NCBI GenBank assembly: GCA_016719945.1 | Contig: JADJYE010000013.1 | Coordinates: 48,130-112,129, forward strand | DNA length: 64,000 nt | Origin: Polyangiaceae bacterium | GTDB taxonomy: Bacteria; Myxococcota_A; Polyangia; Polyangiales; Polyangiaceae | Reading direction: 5' to 3' | In this document: piece after piece, positions 41,426 through 49,918 of the stretch | Layout of the letters: the number at the start of each line of letters is the position of its first letter | Position numbering within the stretch: position 1 is the first letter of the stretch | Position numbers and translations under genes: made by a program | Notes under the pieces: model-generated | Seen by the model: the letters and a program-made list of their open reading frames with translations, nothing else | Told to the model about the DNA's origin: nothing | Databases searched by the model: none

Positions 41426-42649
41426 ATGCCCGCCCTCACCATCCCCCGCAACGCTCCCGCACACGTCGTCGTCCTCGGCGCCGGCTACGCCGGTCTGCTC
41501 GCCGCTCTGCGCCTCGCAGGCAAGGCGGGTGGAGCCGCGCAGGTCACGCTGGTCAACGACGCGCCCCACTTCGTCGAGCGGATCCGCCTGCACCAGGTCG
41601 CCGTGGGCGCCGCCGTGCCCCGTCGTCCCCTCGCGCGAGTCCTCCAGGGCTCGGGCGTCGAGCTGCTGCTCGGGCGCGCCACGAGCGTCGAACCGGCGAC
41701 TCGACGCGTCGTCGTGGAGCGCGAGGGGGAGCGCACGACCCTCCGCTACGACGCCCTGGTCTACGCTTTGGGCTCGGGCGCGCTCCACGCGGACCTCGAG
41801 CGACACCCGTCCAGCGTCGTCCACGGGATTCACAGTGAAGTCGCCGCCGACCGGCTGGCTCGCGCCCTCGCCGCGCTGCCAGCCGGGGGATGGGTGGCGA
41901 TCGTAGGCGGCGGGCTCACGGCCATCGAGGGGGCGTCGGAGATCGCGGAGGCGCGCCCCGATCTCCGGATCTCCCTGTTCGCTTCGGGGACGGTCGCGTC
42001 GTTCCTCTCGAGCCGCGCGCGGGCCCACGTGCTCCGCGCCCTCGAGCGGCTCGGGGTCGACGCGCGCGAGGGCACGGCGATCACCTCGGTGGAGGTAGGC
42101 TCGCTCGCCTCTGCGAGCGGCGAGTCGTTTCCCGCGGATCTCGTCGTCGCCTGCACGGGCCTGCGAGCCCCGTCGCTCGCCGGGGCGTGGGGCCTGGCGA
42201 CGGCCGCCACGGGTCGGCTGGCCGTCGACGGGCAGCTCCGCTCGCTCTCCGACGCCAGCGTGTTCGGGGCGGGCGACGGCGTCGAGATCAGCTCGCCCGG
42301 GCTGCGCCACCCTCGCATGGCCTGCGCCACCGCGCTGCCCCTGGGCGCCCACGTTGCCGACAACGTGCTCGCGTCCCTGCGAGGAGAGCCCCTCGAGCCG
42401 CTTCGCTTCGGGTTCATCGCCCAGTGCGTGAGCCTCGGTCGCAAAGACGGCGTCGTCGATCTCGTCCACGCCGACGACACCCCCGCGGGGCGCGCGGTCA
42501 CCGGCTGGCTCGGGGCCCGCCTCAAGGAGGCCATCTGCCGCTACACGGCGCTCGCGATGCACGTCGAGCGCCTCTTGCCGGGGACGTACACCTGGAGGAA
42601 GGCTCCGCTCGGGCTGCCGAATGGGGCGCCCCGTATCGCGCGAGCGTGA
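41426..42649 (+). CDS. NAD(P)/FAD-dependent oxidoreductase, type II NADH dehydrogenase-like, ECF41 target
   Basis: 407 residues. FAD site VVVLGAGYAGLLAALRLAG, the second dinucleotide site VAIVGGGLTAIEGASEIAE, and the flavin-contact SVFGAGDGVEI near 290 place it in the pyridine nucleotide-disulfide reductase superfamily, nearest NDH-2 and related enzymes. There is no CxxC redox pair. It is 4 bp upstream of the ECF41 sigma factor, and oxidoreductases of this kind are standard partners of that sigma group, whose physiological trigger is unknown. Confidence 0.85.
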   Translation: MPALTIPRNAPAHVVVLGAGYAGLLAALRLAGKAGGAAQVTLVNDAPHFVERIRLHQVAVGAAVPRRPLARVLQGSGVELLLGRATSVEPATRRVVVEREGERTTLRYDALVYALGSGALHADLERHPSSVVHGIHSEVAADRLARALAALPAGGWVAIVGGGLTAIEGASEIAEARPDLRISLFASGTVASFLSSRARAHVLRALERLGVDAREGTAITSVEVGSLASASGESFPADLVVACTGLRAPSLAGAWGLATAATGRLAVDGQLRSLSDASVFGAGDGVEISSPGLRHPRMACATALPLGAHVADNVLASLRGEPLEPLRFGFIAQCVSLGRKDGVVDLVHADDTPAGRAVTGWLGARLKEAICRYTALAMHVERLLPGTYTWRKAPLGLPNGAPRIARA

Positions 42650-42652
42650 TCG

Positions 42653-43549
42653 ATGAACGTGCTGATCCAGACCTTCGAGGCCGAGCGCAGGAGGCTGTTC
42701 GGGGTCGCCTATCGCATGCTCGGCAGCGCCACCGAGGCCGACGACGTCCTGCAAGACGCGTGGCTGCGCGCCTCGCGCTACGGGGCCAAGGTCGGCGACC
42801 CGCGCGCCCTGCTGCGCACGATCGTCGTGCGGCTGTGCGTCGACGCGGCGACCTCGGCGCGAGCGCGCCGCGAGCGCTATGTCGGCCCGTGGCTGCCGGA
42901 GCCCATCCTCGACGCCGACCTCGACGACGGCGCTGAGCTCGACGGCCCGACGGCGGCGCGCATCGGGCGGGCCGAGTCGGTCTCCATGGCGCTGCTCGTC
43001 GTGCTCGAGTCGCTGAGCCCGCTCGAGCGCGCGGTCTTCTTGCTGCGCGAGGTCTTCGACTACGAGTTCGACGAGATCGCCGCCTGCCTCGAGCGGAGCG
43101 AGGCCGCGTGCAGGCAGCTCTTTCACCGCGCCCGCGGTCACGTCGCCGAGCGCCGAGCGCGCTTCGAGCCATTCCCGTCCGACGCCGATCGACTCCTGTC
43201 GACGTTCCTCGGCGCCGTGGCGAGCGGTGAGGTCAAGGAGGTCGAGGCGTTGCTCGCCGAGGGCTGCGTCGTGACGAGCGACGGCGGCGGCCGGGCGCGC
43301 GCCGCGCTCAAGGCGGTCTTCGGCGCCGAGCGCGCGGCGCGGCTGCTCACGGGGCTGGCCAAGAAGGCGGCTTCGCCCTACGCGGTCGAGCTCACCCGGC
43401 TCAACGGGGCGCCCGCGGTGGTCCTGCGCGGGGCTGGGCGCGTGCACAGCGTGCTGCTCTTCGCGCTCGAGCACGGGCAGATCGCGCGGCTCTACTTCGT
43501 GCTCAACCCCGACAAGCTCGCCCGTCTCGAGCGGTCGCTCGCCGGCTGA
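42653..43549 (+). CDS. ECF41-group RNA polymerase sigma factor with SnoaL-like C-terminus
   Basis: 298 residues: sigma2 (GVAYRMLGSATEADDVLQDAWLR), linker WLPEP, sigma4 (LSPLERAVFLLREVFDYEFDEIA) and a SnoaL-like C-terminal domain with DGGGR and NPDKL. WLPEP, DGGG and NPDKL are the hallmarks of ECF41. In this group the fused C-terminal domain replaces a separate anti-sigma factor and modulates activity. The upstream oxidoreductase gene and its TGTCACA/CGTC promoter complete the expected module. Confidence 0.9.
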   Translation: MNVLIQTFEAERRRLFGVAYRMLGSATEADDVLQDAWLRASRYGAKVGDPRALLRTIVVRLCVDAATSARARRERYVGPWLPEPILDADLDDGAELDGPTAARIGRAESVSMALLVVLESLSPLERAVFLLREVFDYEFDEIAACLERSEAACRQLFHRARGHVAERRARFEPFPSDADRLLSTFLGAVASGEVKEVEALLAEGCVVTSDGGGRARAALKAVFGAERAARLLTGLAKKAASPYAVELTRLNGAPAVVLRGAGRVHSVLLFALEHGQIARLYFVLNPDKLARLERSLAG

Positions 43550-43606
43550 GGCGGGGGGAGGTTGCTCGGCCCGCGCCGTTGCTGCTAGGGCAAGGCGAGC
43601 GCCCCG

Positions 43607-44236
43607 ATGTCGCGGACCCTCCCTCTAGCCATCGCCCTCGCGGTCGTCTCGCTCGCCTGCTCCGAGCCCACGAAGGAGCCGGAGCCTGCAAAGAGACCGC
43701 CTTCCGCGACCGCCGCGCAGGGCGCTCACGAGGGCTCGGCCGAGGAGAACGCAACGACCGACGCCCCGCTGCTGTGGGACGTGCCGGCGGGCTGGTCGAA
43801 GACCGAGGCGAGCGACAAGGGCCCGCGTCGCGCGGGGTATTCGGTCCCTCGGGTCGGCGACGACAAGGAGGACACCGAGCTGCTCGCGCTCTACTTCGGC
43901 AAGGGCAAGAACGGAGAGCGCGACACCCAGTGGGACGCGTGGCTCGGCCAGTTCGACGGGGACGCCAAGCGGGACGCGAAGCGCGAGACGTTCGAGGTCG
44001 GTGACAACGTCGTCGAGGTCTTCGAGCACGTCGGCAACTACAAGCTCAACATGGGCCCGCAGCGGCCCGGCATGACCCGCTCCCCCGTGCAGATGGTGAA
44101 GCCCAACTTCCGGATGCTCGGCGCCGTGGTGAGGACGAAATCGCGCGGTAACTGGTTTTTCAGGATGGTGGGCCCCGACCCGACCGTTACCGCTCAGAAG
44201 GACGCGTTCCTCGAGATGCTGAAGTCGGTCCGCTAG
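43607..44236 (+). CDS. Lipoprotein of unknown function
   Basis: 209 residues. The signal ends in VVSLAC (lipobox), then a Glu/Pro/Ala linker. The domain (DVPAGWSKTEASDKGPRRAGYSVP ... ELLALYFGKGKNGERDTQWDAW ... NWFFRMVGPDPTV) is of a type seen repeatedly in Planctomycetes/Myxococcota lipoproteins but has no assigned function. Monocistronic by spacing. Confidence 0.65.
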   Translation: MSRTLPLAIALAVVSLACSEPTKEPEPAKRPPSATAAQGAHEGSAEENATTDAPLLWDVPAGWSKTEASDKGPRRAGYSVPRVGDDKEDTELLALYFGKGKNGERDTQWDAWLGQFDGDAKRDAKRETFEVGDNVVEVFEHVGNYKLNMGPQRPGMTRSPVQMVKPNFRMLGAVVRTKSRGNWFFRMVGPDPTVTAQKDAFLEMLKSVR

Positions 44237-44392
44237 AGGGGGGGGCCCAGCTCGTCCCTCCGGGGCTGGCCTCCGGGGCCGGCGCAGGGCGCACATCCGT
44301 GCAGCTCCACGGCGGTCGATGTGCTAGTCAGGGAGGGAAGGGGAGGAGAGGTGGTCGAGCCCGCACCGCACGAACAGGCGCGAAGAGGCGGA

Positions 44393-45331
44393 ATGAGCGA
44401 CGCGCTCGAGCCGCCGCGCCGCGCCGCGGTCGCGATCCCTCGGGCACCCGCTCCGGCCGCCTCCGAGATCGCCCGCGCCCTCGCGTCGCTCGCGCGCGTC
44501 GGGGCGCGCGAGGTGCGCCCCAACGACCTCGACGCCCGCGACGAGACCTTCATCGCGGACATGATCCCGCTGATGAACACCCTCTACGACGGCTACTTTC
44601 GCTGCGAGACGGAGCTCGCCGCGGAGATCCCGAAGGGGCCGGTGCTCATCGTCGCGAACCACAACGGCATGACGGGCACCCCCGACATGTTCTGCCACAT
44701 GACGGCGTTCTGGCGGCGGTACGGCGTCGGCCGGCTGGCCTACGGCCTCATGCATGACACGCCGTTTTCCTTCCCCGTGGCGGGCGCTTGGCTCAACGCG
44801 GCGGGCGCCGTCGCAGCCAACCCCGAGAACGCCGAGCGCGCGCTCGCGCGAGGGGCGAACGTGTTGGTGTTCCCGGGCGGGGACCTCGACGCCTGCAAGC
44901 CCACGCGCGACCGGTACAAGATCTCGTTCGGCGATCGGCGCGGCTTCCTCCGGCTCGCGATCCGCATGCGGGTCCCGATCGTCCCGGTGGTCAGCGCGGG
45001 CGGTCACGAGTCGCTCTACATCGCTACCCGCGGCGAAGGCATCGCCCGCGCGCTGAAGCTGCCGGAGCGCTTCCGGTCCAACGTCTTCCCGCTCGGCGTG
45101 GCTCTGCCGTGGGGCGTCGTGGCCGGCGTCCCGCTCCCCCACCTGCCCCCGCCGGTCAAGATCCACACCAAGATCCTCGCCCCGATCGTGCTCGATCACC
45201 CGCCCTCGGCCGCAAACGATGCGCGCGCGCTGGATTCGTCGTATGGACAGGTCGTGGGCGCCATGCAGCAGGCGATGAACGAGCTCCGGTCCGAGGGTCG
45301 GCATGGGCTCTTCCCGAGAGGGTCTCGATGA
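44393..45331 (+). CDS. PlsC-like acyltransferase
   Basis: 312 residues. Motif I is VANHNGMTGTPDMF (His and Asp spaced as in the divergent DUF-type acyltransferases rather than strict HX4D), and motif III is NVLVFPGGD. The remaining pattern (PVSAGGHESLYI, LGVALPWGVVAGVPLPHLPPPV) matches the phospholipid/glycerol acyltransferase family with diacylglycerol acyltransferase-like members. It probably acylates a lipid at the inner membrane. Start chosen at ATG 44393 with GAGG upstream; the end overlaps the next start (ATGA). Confidence 0.8.
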   Translation: MSDALEPPRRAAVAIPRAPAPAASEIARALASLARVGAREVRPNDLDARDETFIADMIPLMNTLYDGYFRCETELAAEIPKGPVLIVANHNGMTGTPDMFCHMTAFWRRYGVGRLAYGLMHDTPFSFPVAGAWLNAAGAVAANPENAERALARGANVLVFPGGDLDACKPTRDRYKISFGDRRGFLRLAIRMRVPIVPVVSAGGHESLYIATRGEGIARALKLPERFRSNVFPLGVALPWGVVAGVPLPHLPPPVKIHTKILAPIVLDHPPSAANDARALDSSYGQVVGAMQQAMNELRSEGRHGLFPRGSR

Positions 45332-46323
45332 ACAAGGTCGAGATCGGCGTGCTCGTCGCTGCGATGTGTCTGCACGGCGGGGGCTTGGCCGTCGCCCGCT
45401 CGATGCCCGAGGTGCACGTCCTGCAGCCCCGCTTCACCGAGGCGATGGTGATGGAGTTCGAGATGCCGACCGCGGTCGTGCCGCCGGCTCCGAAGGTCGT
45501 CCCGCAGGAGACGGTGCCGCAGCCGGTGAGCCCGGAGCAGCAGGCCATCGCCGTCGTTCCGCCCGATCCCACGCAGCCGCCCGATCCCACGAGCCGTCCC
45601 AAGGGCGTCCCCTCGGAGAGCCCGGGGGCGGCGGAGCCGTCGAGCGGGGGGCCCCTGGTCACCGCGACCGGGCCGTCCGCGCCCGACGAAGGGTGGAGCG
45701 TCCCCGGCGGCGAAGGTCCCGCCGGCTTCGGCCCCGGCTTCGGTGGGCCCGGCTCGACCGGCACCGGCGTCAGCGGCCTCGCGGCCAGCATCGCCGTCAA
45801 CAACGCCGCCGCGCCCGCCGCGCCGACCGAGGCGCCCAAGGCGGCCAAGGTCGACCGCGACGCCGCGAACCGCGTCATCAAGGACGAGCTGCGCAAGAAG
45901 GACAAGAACCTCGGCCTCGATCTCCCCGCCGCCGGCACCATCGCGAGCTTGATCAAGAGCGCGGTGCAGGCCTCCGAAGCGCCGGGCGACTCGCGCGCCA
46001 CGTTCACCGTCGCGCTCGGCCCTGGCGGCAAGGTCACCAGCGTCACGGTCGGCGCCTTCAGCGGCGGCGGCGCGGCGACCTGGCAGGCGGTCGCGAACCA
46101 GGTGAAGGCCGCGCTCGCTTCGCGCAAGCTCAACCTCACCGAAGACTACAAGAAGGGCGCGATCGTGGTGGTCAACGCCTCGTCGAAGATGCAGATGCCC
46201 TCGGGCGCCGAGCCTGGCGCGGGCATCAAGCTCAGCCTCACGCAGACCTTCGACGTCGCCGACATCGGCGCGAGCCCGGTGCGCGTCGTGAAGGTCAGCT
46301 TCAGCTCCAAGCCGGTCGAATGA
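45328..46323 (+). CDS. TonB/AgmX-like periplasmic-spanning protein
   Basis: 331 residues. An N-terminal helix (IGVLVAAMCLHGGGLAVA) anchors it in the inner membrane, a Pro/Glu/Val-rich segment (about 45-130) spans the periplasm, a Gly-rich stretch follows, and a C-terminal beta-alpha domain (SRATFTVALGPGGKVTSV, GAIVVVNASSKMQMPSG) resembles the TonB C-terminus. Overlaps the acyltransferase stop (ATGA). There is no adjacent ExbBD pair. Confidence 0.65.
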   Translation: MNKVEIGVLVAAMCLHGGGLAVARSMPEVHVLQPRFTEAMVMEFEMPTAVVPPAPKVVPQETVPQPVSPEQQAIAVVPPDPTQPPDPTSRPKGVPSESPGAAEPSSGGPLVTATGPSAPDEGWSVPGGEGPAGFGPGFGGPGSTGTGVSGLAASIAVNNAAAPAAPTEAPKAAKVDRDAANRVIKDELRKKDKNLGLDLPAAGTIASLIKSAVQASEAPGDSRATFTVALGPGGKVTSVTVGAFSGGGAATWQAVANQVKAALASRKLNLTEDYKKGAIVVVNASSKMQMPSGAEPGAGIKLSLTQTFDVADIGASPVRVVKVSFSSKPVE

Positions 46324-46394
46324 GCTGACCGAGACCCCCGCGCCTCCTCGCTGCAGCTGAGGGCGCTGCTGGTGAGGGCGCTGAAGGTCAGCTC
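46322..46394. terminator. Long-arm inverted repeat spanning convergent stops
   Basis: GAGCTGACC (46322-46330) pairs perfectly with GGTCAGCTC (46386-46394), with a 55-nt loop. Each arm contains the stop codon of one of the two convergent genes. Possible bidirectional terminator. Confidence 0.4.
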
Positions 46395-47053
46395 CGGGGC
46401 AGCTTCACCTTCATGCCCGCCTTGACGCCGTTCTTACGCGTCCACCCGGCGTTCACCTCGAGCACATACTTGGCGTTGCAGCCAGGGCTGAAGGTCTCGT
46501 CGGTGAGCGTCGGCGTGTTCTCCTCGATGCCGACGATCGTGCCGTCCGCGGCGATGAACATCATGTCGAGCGGCAGACAGGTGTTGCGCATCCAGAAGGT
46601 GAGCTCACGCTCGACCTCGAAGATGAACAGCATGCCCGCGTTCTCGTCGAGCGCCTTGCGGTACATCAGGCCGCGCTGGCGGTGCTCGTCTTCCTGGGCG
46701 ATCTCGGCGTCGACGGTGAGCACCCCGGACGCAGCGCCGCGGATCTCGATCCGCTTCTTCACGAGCTCCGGGACCGGCCCCGGGTCGTCGGGACACCCGG
46801 CCGCGGGGACCGGCCCGGTCACCGTTCGTTCGGGCGTGTCGGGTGTCTGCTTGATGCACCGCTTGGGCTGCCACAGCGGCGACGTGCTCGCCGCGGTGGG
46901 GCGCTTCGCTGGCTCAGTCTGGCTCTTGTCGGGCGACGGCGCGTCCTGGGTGACGCTCGGCTCGGGGGCGCGAGGGTTGCAGCCGGAGCCACCAAGGCTG
47001 GCGGCGAGCGCGAGCAACAGCGGGGCGGGCGCGAGGGCCGCGAGGCGCGACAT
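46388..47053 (-). CDS. DUF192-family lipoprotein
   Basis: 221 residues. The signal ends in SLGGSGC (lipobox), followed by a Pro/Ala linker. The DUF192 core is clear: RQRGLMYRKALDENAGMLFIFE, FWMRNTCLPLDMMFIAADG and GWTRKNGVKAGMKVKL. DUF192 proteins are small exported domains of unknown biochemical role. Convergent with the TonB-like gene. Confidence 0.85.
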   Translation of the reverse strand: MSRLAALAPAPLLLALAASLGGSGCNPRAPEPSVTQDAPSPDKSQTEPAKRPTAASTSPLWQPKRCIKQTPDTPERTVTGPVPAAGCPDDPGPVPELVKKRIEIRGAASGVLTVDAEIAQEDEHRQRGLMYRKALDENAGMLFIFEVERELTFWMRNTCLPLDMMFIAADGTIVGIEENTPTLTDETFSPGCNAKYVLEVNAGWTRKNGVKAGMKVKLPRS

Positions 47054-47142
47054 CCCGACTCTTTACACCCGGGCTCAAGGCGCCTCAAACGTCACCGTCG
47101 GAGGGGCGCAGCCTGGCGCGGAATTCGCTAGACTCTGCGCCC

Positions 47143-47706
47143 ATGGGTACCGGCCGTCTCCTCGTCTTCGCCAGCGCAGCCCTCGTCGGCCCCTCCGCGC
47201 TGATGCTCCTCGCGGGTGCGGGGTGTGACAACACGGTCATCGTCCCAGGGGACGGCGGCGCCGGAGGCGCCGGCGGCGAGGGCATTGGCCTGATCGACAT
47301 CCCCAACGGCGGAGGCGGAGGTGTGGACGGGGGCACCGACGCGCTCAACGAGTTCGTCGACCCGGGCTGCAAAGATATCCCGCCGCCGATCGAAGATTTT
47401 CAGTGCGACCCGACCGATCAAGGCAACGGCGACTGCCTCTTCGGCGAGGGCTGTTACATCTACGTCGACTACCCCGACGATCCTTGCGGCCAGGAGATCT
47501 ACGGCGCGTTCTGCATGACCGAGGGCTTCGGCCAGCAGGGCGATCCGTGCGGCGGCGGGCAAGACTGCGGCGCGGGCCTGGTGTGCGTGGTGACGGGCTC
47601 GGGCACTCAGTGCGTGGTCATGTGCGATCTCGACGGTCCGAGCGGGTGCCCCTCTGGCCTCGTCTGCGAGGCGATCGACGTCGAGGGCTTCGGCGGCTGC
47701 CTGTGA
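47143..47706 (+). CDS. Cys-rich surface lipoprotein
   Basis: 187 residues. A long signal ends in AGAGC, then a Gly/Asp-rich linker and about 12 Cys in the mature part (DPCGGGQDCGAGLVCVV, CVVMCDLDGPSGCPSG), a pattern common in myxobacterial exported proteins with disulfide knots (TIL/keratin-like repeats). Probably in one operon with the next gene, whose GTG alternative start overlaps its stop. Confidence 0.65.
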   Translation: MGTGRLLVFASAALVGPSALMLLAGAGCDNTVIVPGDGGAGGAGGEGIGLIDIPNGGGGGVDGGTDALNEFVDPGCKDIPPPIEDFQCDPTDQGNGDCLFGEGCYIYVDYPDDPCGQEIYGAFCMTEGFGQQGDPCGGGQDCGAGLVCVVTGSGTQCVVMCDLDGPSGCPSGLVCEAIDVEGFGGCL

Positions 47707-47711
47707 CGACC

Positions 47712-49421
47712 ATGGGACGCTCCCGGACGCTGCTCAAGGGCTCGGCCCTCGCCTGCGCCTCGACGCTGCTCGCGCTGCTCGGCGCGGCGTGCGGCGCGCG
47801 CGAGGAGCTGCCCGATCTGCCGCCCGTGCCCCCGATCCCCGAGTGTGTCGTCGACGCCGACTGTGAAGGCTTCGACGACCTGTGCAGGAACGTGCGCTGC
47901 GTGCAGGGCGCCGGCGAAGGGGGAGGCGGCGAAGGGGGAGGCGGCGGCGACGGGCTCGGAGGCTCGGGCTTCGGCGCGTTCGGGGCCGGCGGTTTTGGCT
48001 TCGCCGGCGGCTTGCCCGCGCTCGAGACGCGCGGCGGTCAGTGCCGCGAGGTCAACCCCGTCCGCTGCGACGACGGCGATCTGTGCACGATCGACACCTG
48101 CGATCCGTTGACGGGCACGTGCTCGTCCGAGCTGGCCGTTCAAGACAACGACGAGGACGGCTTCAACGGCCCGCGCGAGGGCACCAAGCCCGGCGATCCC
48201 GACTCGTGTGGCGACGACTGCGACGACACGAACCCGAACGCGTTCCCCGGTAACACCGAGGTGTGCGACGGCGCCGACAACGACTGCAACGGCGTCGTCG
48301 ACGACAACGCCAACTTCATCCCGCTCGAGCTGGAGCCCGTGCGCATCTCCCCCGAGGGCACGACGCCCGCGGGGCCGGGGGGCCTGGCGTGGAGCGGCGA
48401 GTCGTACATCGCGACCTACACGGCGACGTCGAGCGGCTTCGACATCTGGCGCTCACAGCTCGCGCCCAACGGGGACAAGCTGCAAGACGACGAGCTGCTC
48501 AAGGTCTCGAACAGCGACGGCATGGGCGGCCCCCTCGCGTGGACGGGCGATCGCTTCGGCGTCGCCTGGCAAGAGCGGCGCGACGGCGACTACGAGATCT
48601 ACTTCCGCTTGCTCGACGCCACCGGCGCGACGGTCGTCACGCCTCCCGTTCAGCTCTCCGACGGCCTCGATTTTTCGGTGAACGTCGACCTCGGCTGGAC
48701 CGGCACTCGCTTCGTGGCGGTCTGGCAAGATCAGCGCAGCGGAGATTTTCGCGTCTACGGGCGCACGGTCTCGCTCGAGGGCGTGCCGGTCTCGCCCGAG
48801 GTGCAGCTCGTGGCCGACAGCAACTTCCCCGACGAGGCCCCCGCGGTCGCCGCGAGCAGCGAGGGCATCGGCGTCGCGTGGGGACACGGCGACGCGAGCA
48901 CGCACTTCATCCAGTTCCAGACCTTCGATTTCGATCTGCAGCCCGTGTCGCCGGTGGTGTCGCTGACCGACGGCGTCACCGACGCGGTCTACCCCACCGT
49001 CGTCTACAACGGCGGGACGTACGTCGTGGCGTGGTTCGATCGCTCGGCCTCGCCGCAGGGCATCTACGCGGCCGTGGTCGCGGCCGACGGCACGGTCGTC
49101 GTCCCCACGCGGATGATCTCCGACACGCCGCCGGGGCGGCACTCGCGCTACCCGATCCTGCGTCCGCTCGGCGATCGGTTGATCTTGGTCTACGCCGACG
49201 ACCGCGACGGCGGTGAATACGAGCTCTACGCGCGCCTCGTCTCCGACTTCCTCGAGGACATCACGGAGCCCCAGCGCATCACCTTCGGCGACGGCGACTC
49301 GGTCAACCCCAAGCTCTCGTTTGGCCCCGACGGCAACGTGGGGATCCTCTTCCGCGACGACCGCCTCGGCCCGCAGCACGTCTTCTTCACCCGCCTCGGC
49401 TGCGTCGCCGGCGGACCTTAG
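47712..49421 (+). CDS. MopE-type metal-binding motif surface lipoprotein
   Basis: About 569 residues from ATG 47712 (GTG 47703 overlaps the upstream stop). The signal ends in LLGAAC; a Gly-rich stretch follows; then a Cys/Asp-rich segment CDDGDLCTIDTCDP and the putative metal-binding motif DNDEDGF...DDCDDTNPNAFPGNTEVCDG...DNDCNGVVDD. The remaining 350 residues are beta-propeller-like repeats (WTGDRFGVAWQERRDGDYEIY, WTGTRFVAVWQDQRSGDFRVY), each about 40-45 residues. Likely a calcium-stabilised outer-surface protein. Confidence 0.75.
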   Translation: MGRSRTLLKGSALACASTLLALLGAACGAREELPDLPPVPPIPECVVDADCEGFDDLCRNVRCVQGAGEGGGGEGGGGGDGLGGSGFGAFGAGGFGFAGGLPALETRGGQCREVNPVRCDDGDLCTIDTCDPLTGTCSSELAVQDNDEDGFNGPREGTKPGDPDSCGDDCDDTNPNAFPGNTEVCDGADNDCNGVVDDNANFIPLELEPVRISPEGTTPAGPGGLAWSGESYIATYTATSSGFDIWRSQLAPNGDKLQDDELLKVSNSDGMGGPLAWTGDRFGVAWQERRDGDYEIYFRLLDATGATVVTPPVQLSDGLDFSVNVDLGWTGTRFVAVWQDQRSGDFRVYGRTVSLEGVPVSPEVQLVADSNFPDEAPAVAASSEGIGVAWGHGDASTHFIQFQTFDFDLQPVSPVVSLTDGVTDAVYPTVVYNGGTYVVAWFDRSASPQGIYAAVVAADGTVVVPTRMISDTPPGRHSRYPILRPLGDRLILVYADDRDGGEYELYARLVSDFLEDITEPQRITFGDGDSVNPKLSFGPDGNVGILFRDDRLGPQHVFFTRLGCVAGGP

Positions 49422-49525
49422 TTTCTCTCGCGCGCCCGCTGCCGCGGGTCCCTTCGGTCTTCACGCGCAGGAGCGCGCGAATACCGGCGCGAGGAAGGTC
49501 GCGTGGGACCCTCCCCACGCGAAGA
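49422..49525. repeat. Palindromic intergenic repeat, copy B
   Basis: Begins right after the stop at 49421. It has the common left module (TCTCGCGCGCCCGCTGCCGC, arms CTCGCGC/GCGCGAG) and a second hairpin at 49499-49522 with arms TCGCGTGGGA and CCCCACGCGA (one mismatch). Confidence 0.75.
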
Positions 49526-49918
49526 ACCTTCCGCGGGTCCCAGGCGCCATCTGCGCGACCGAGGAGCGCAAGCCCCGGAGGTCGGAGTTGGGGGTGAGGG
49601 AGCGCGCGAAGCGCGGAGCCTAAGGGGGGCTGCATCAGACCCCCTGACTAGAAACGCTCTGCGGGGCCCGGCCGAAGCGGCCAATACGTTCTTGCGCGGC
49701 CACGGTGGACTCCTGCGCCCCCCCGGCCGCCAAGAAAATCCTCTGGGTCGTGTAAGAGACGGTCGGCGGTCACGTTTACCGTCGCCACAGCCACCTGACG
49801 GCGACCCCCATCCACGATGCGGGGGGTCCGCTCCGGTCCGCTCTTCGCGGTCCGACGAGCTCACGCGTGCGTCCGCGACACGTCGCGCCGCGCCCCCAGA
49901 ACACGAGAGGCGAACTCC
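49526..49918. other. Intergenic region upstream of the DUF4139-like gene
   Basis: About 390 bp without a convincing gene. It contains a small inverted repeat AGGGGG (49623-49628)/CCCCCT (49640-49645) and a relatively AT-rich stretch near 49730-49780 (AAGAAAATCC, GTGTAAGAGA) that may be the promoter of the next gene. Open frames here have no recognisable product. Confidence 0.4.

Noticed and set aside
42653..43549. A separate anti-sigma factor gene for the ECF sigma factor
   Set aside because: None is adjacent; in ECF41 the fused C-terminal domain takes this role.
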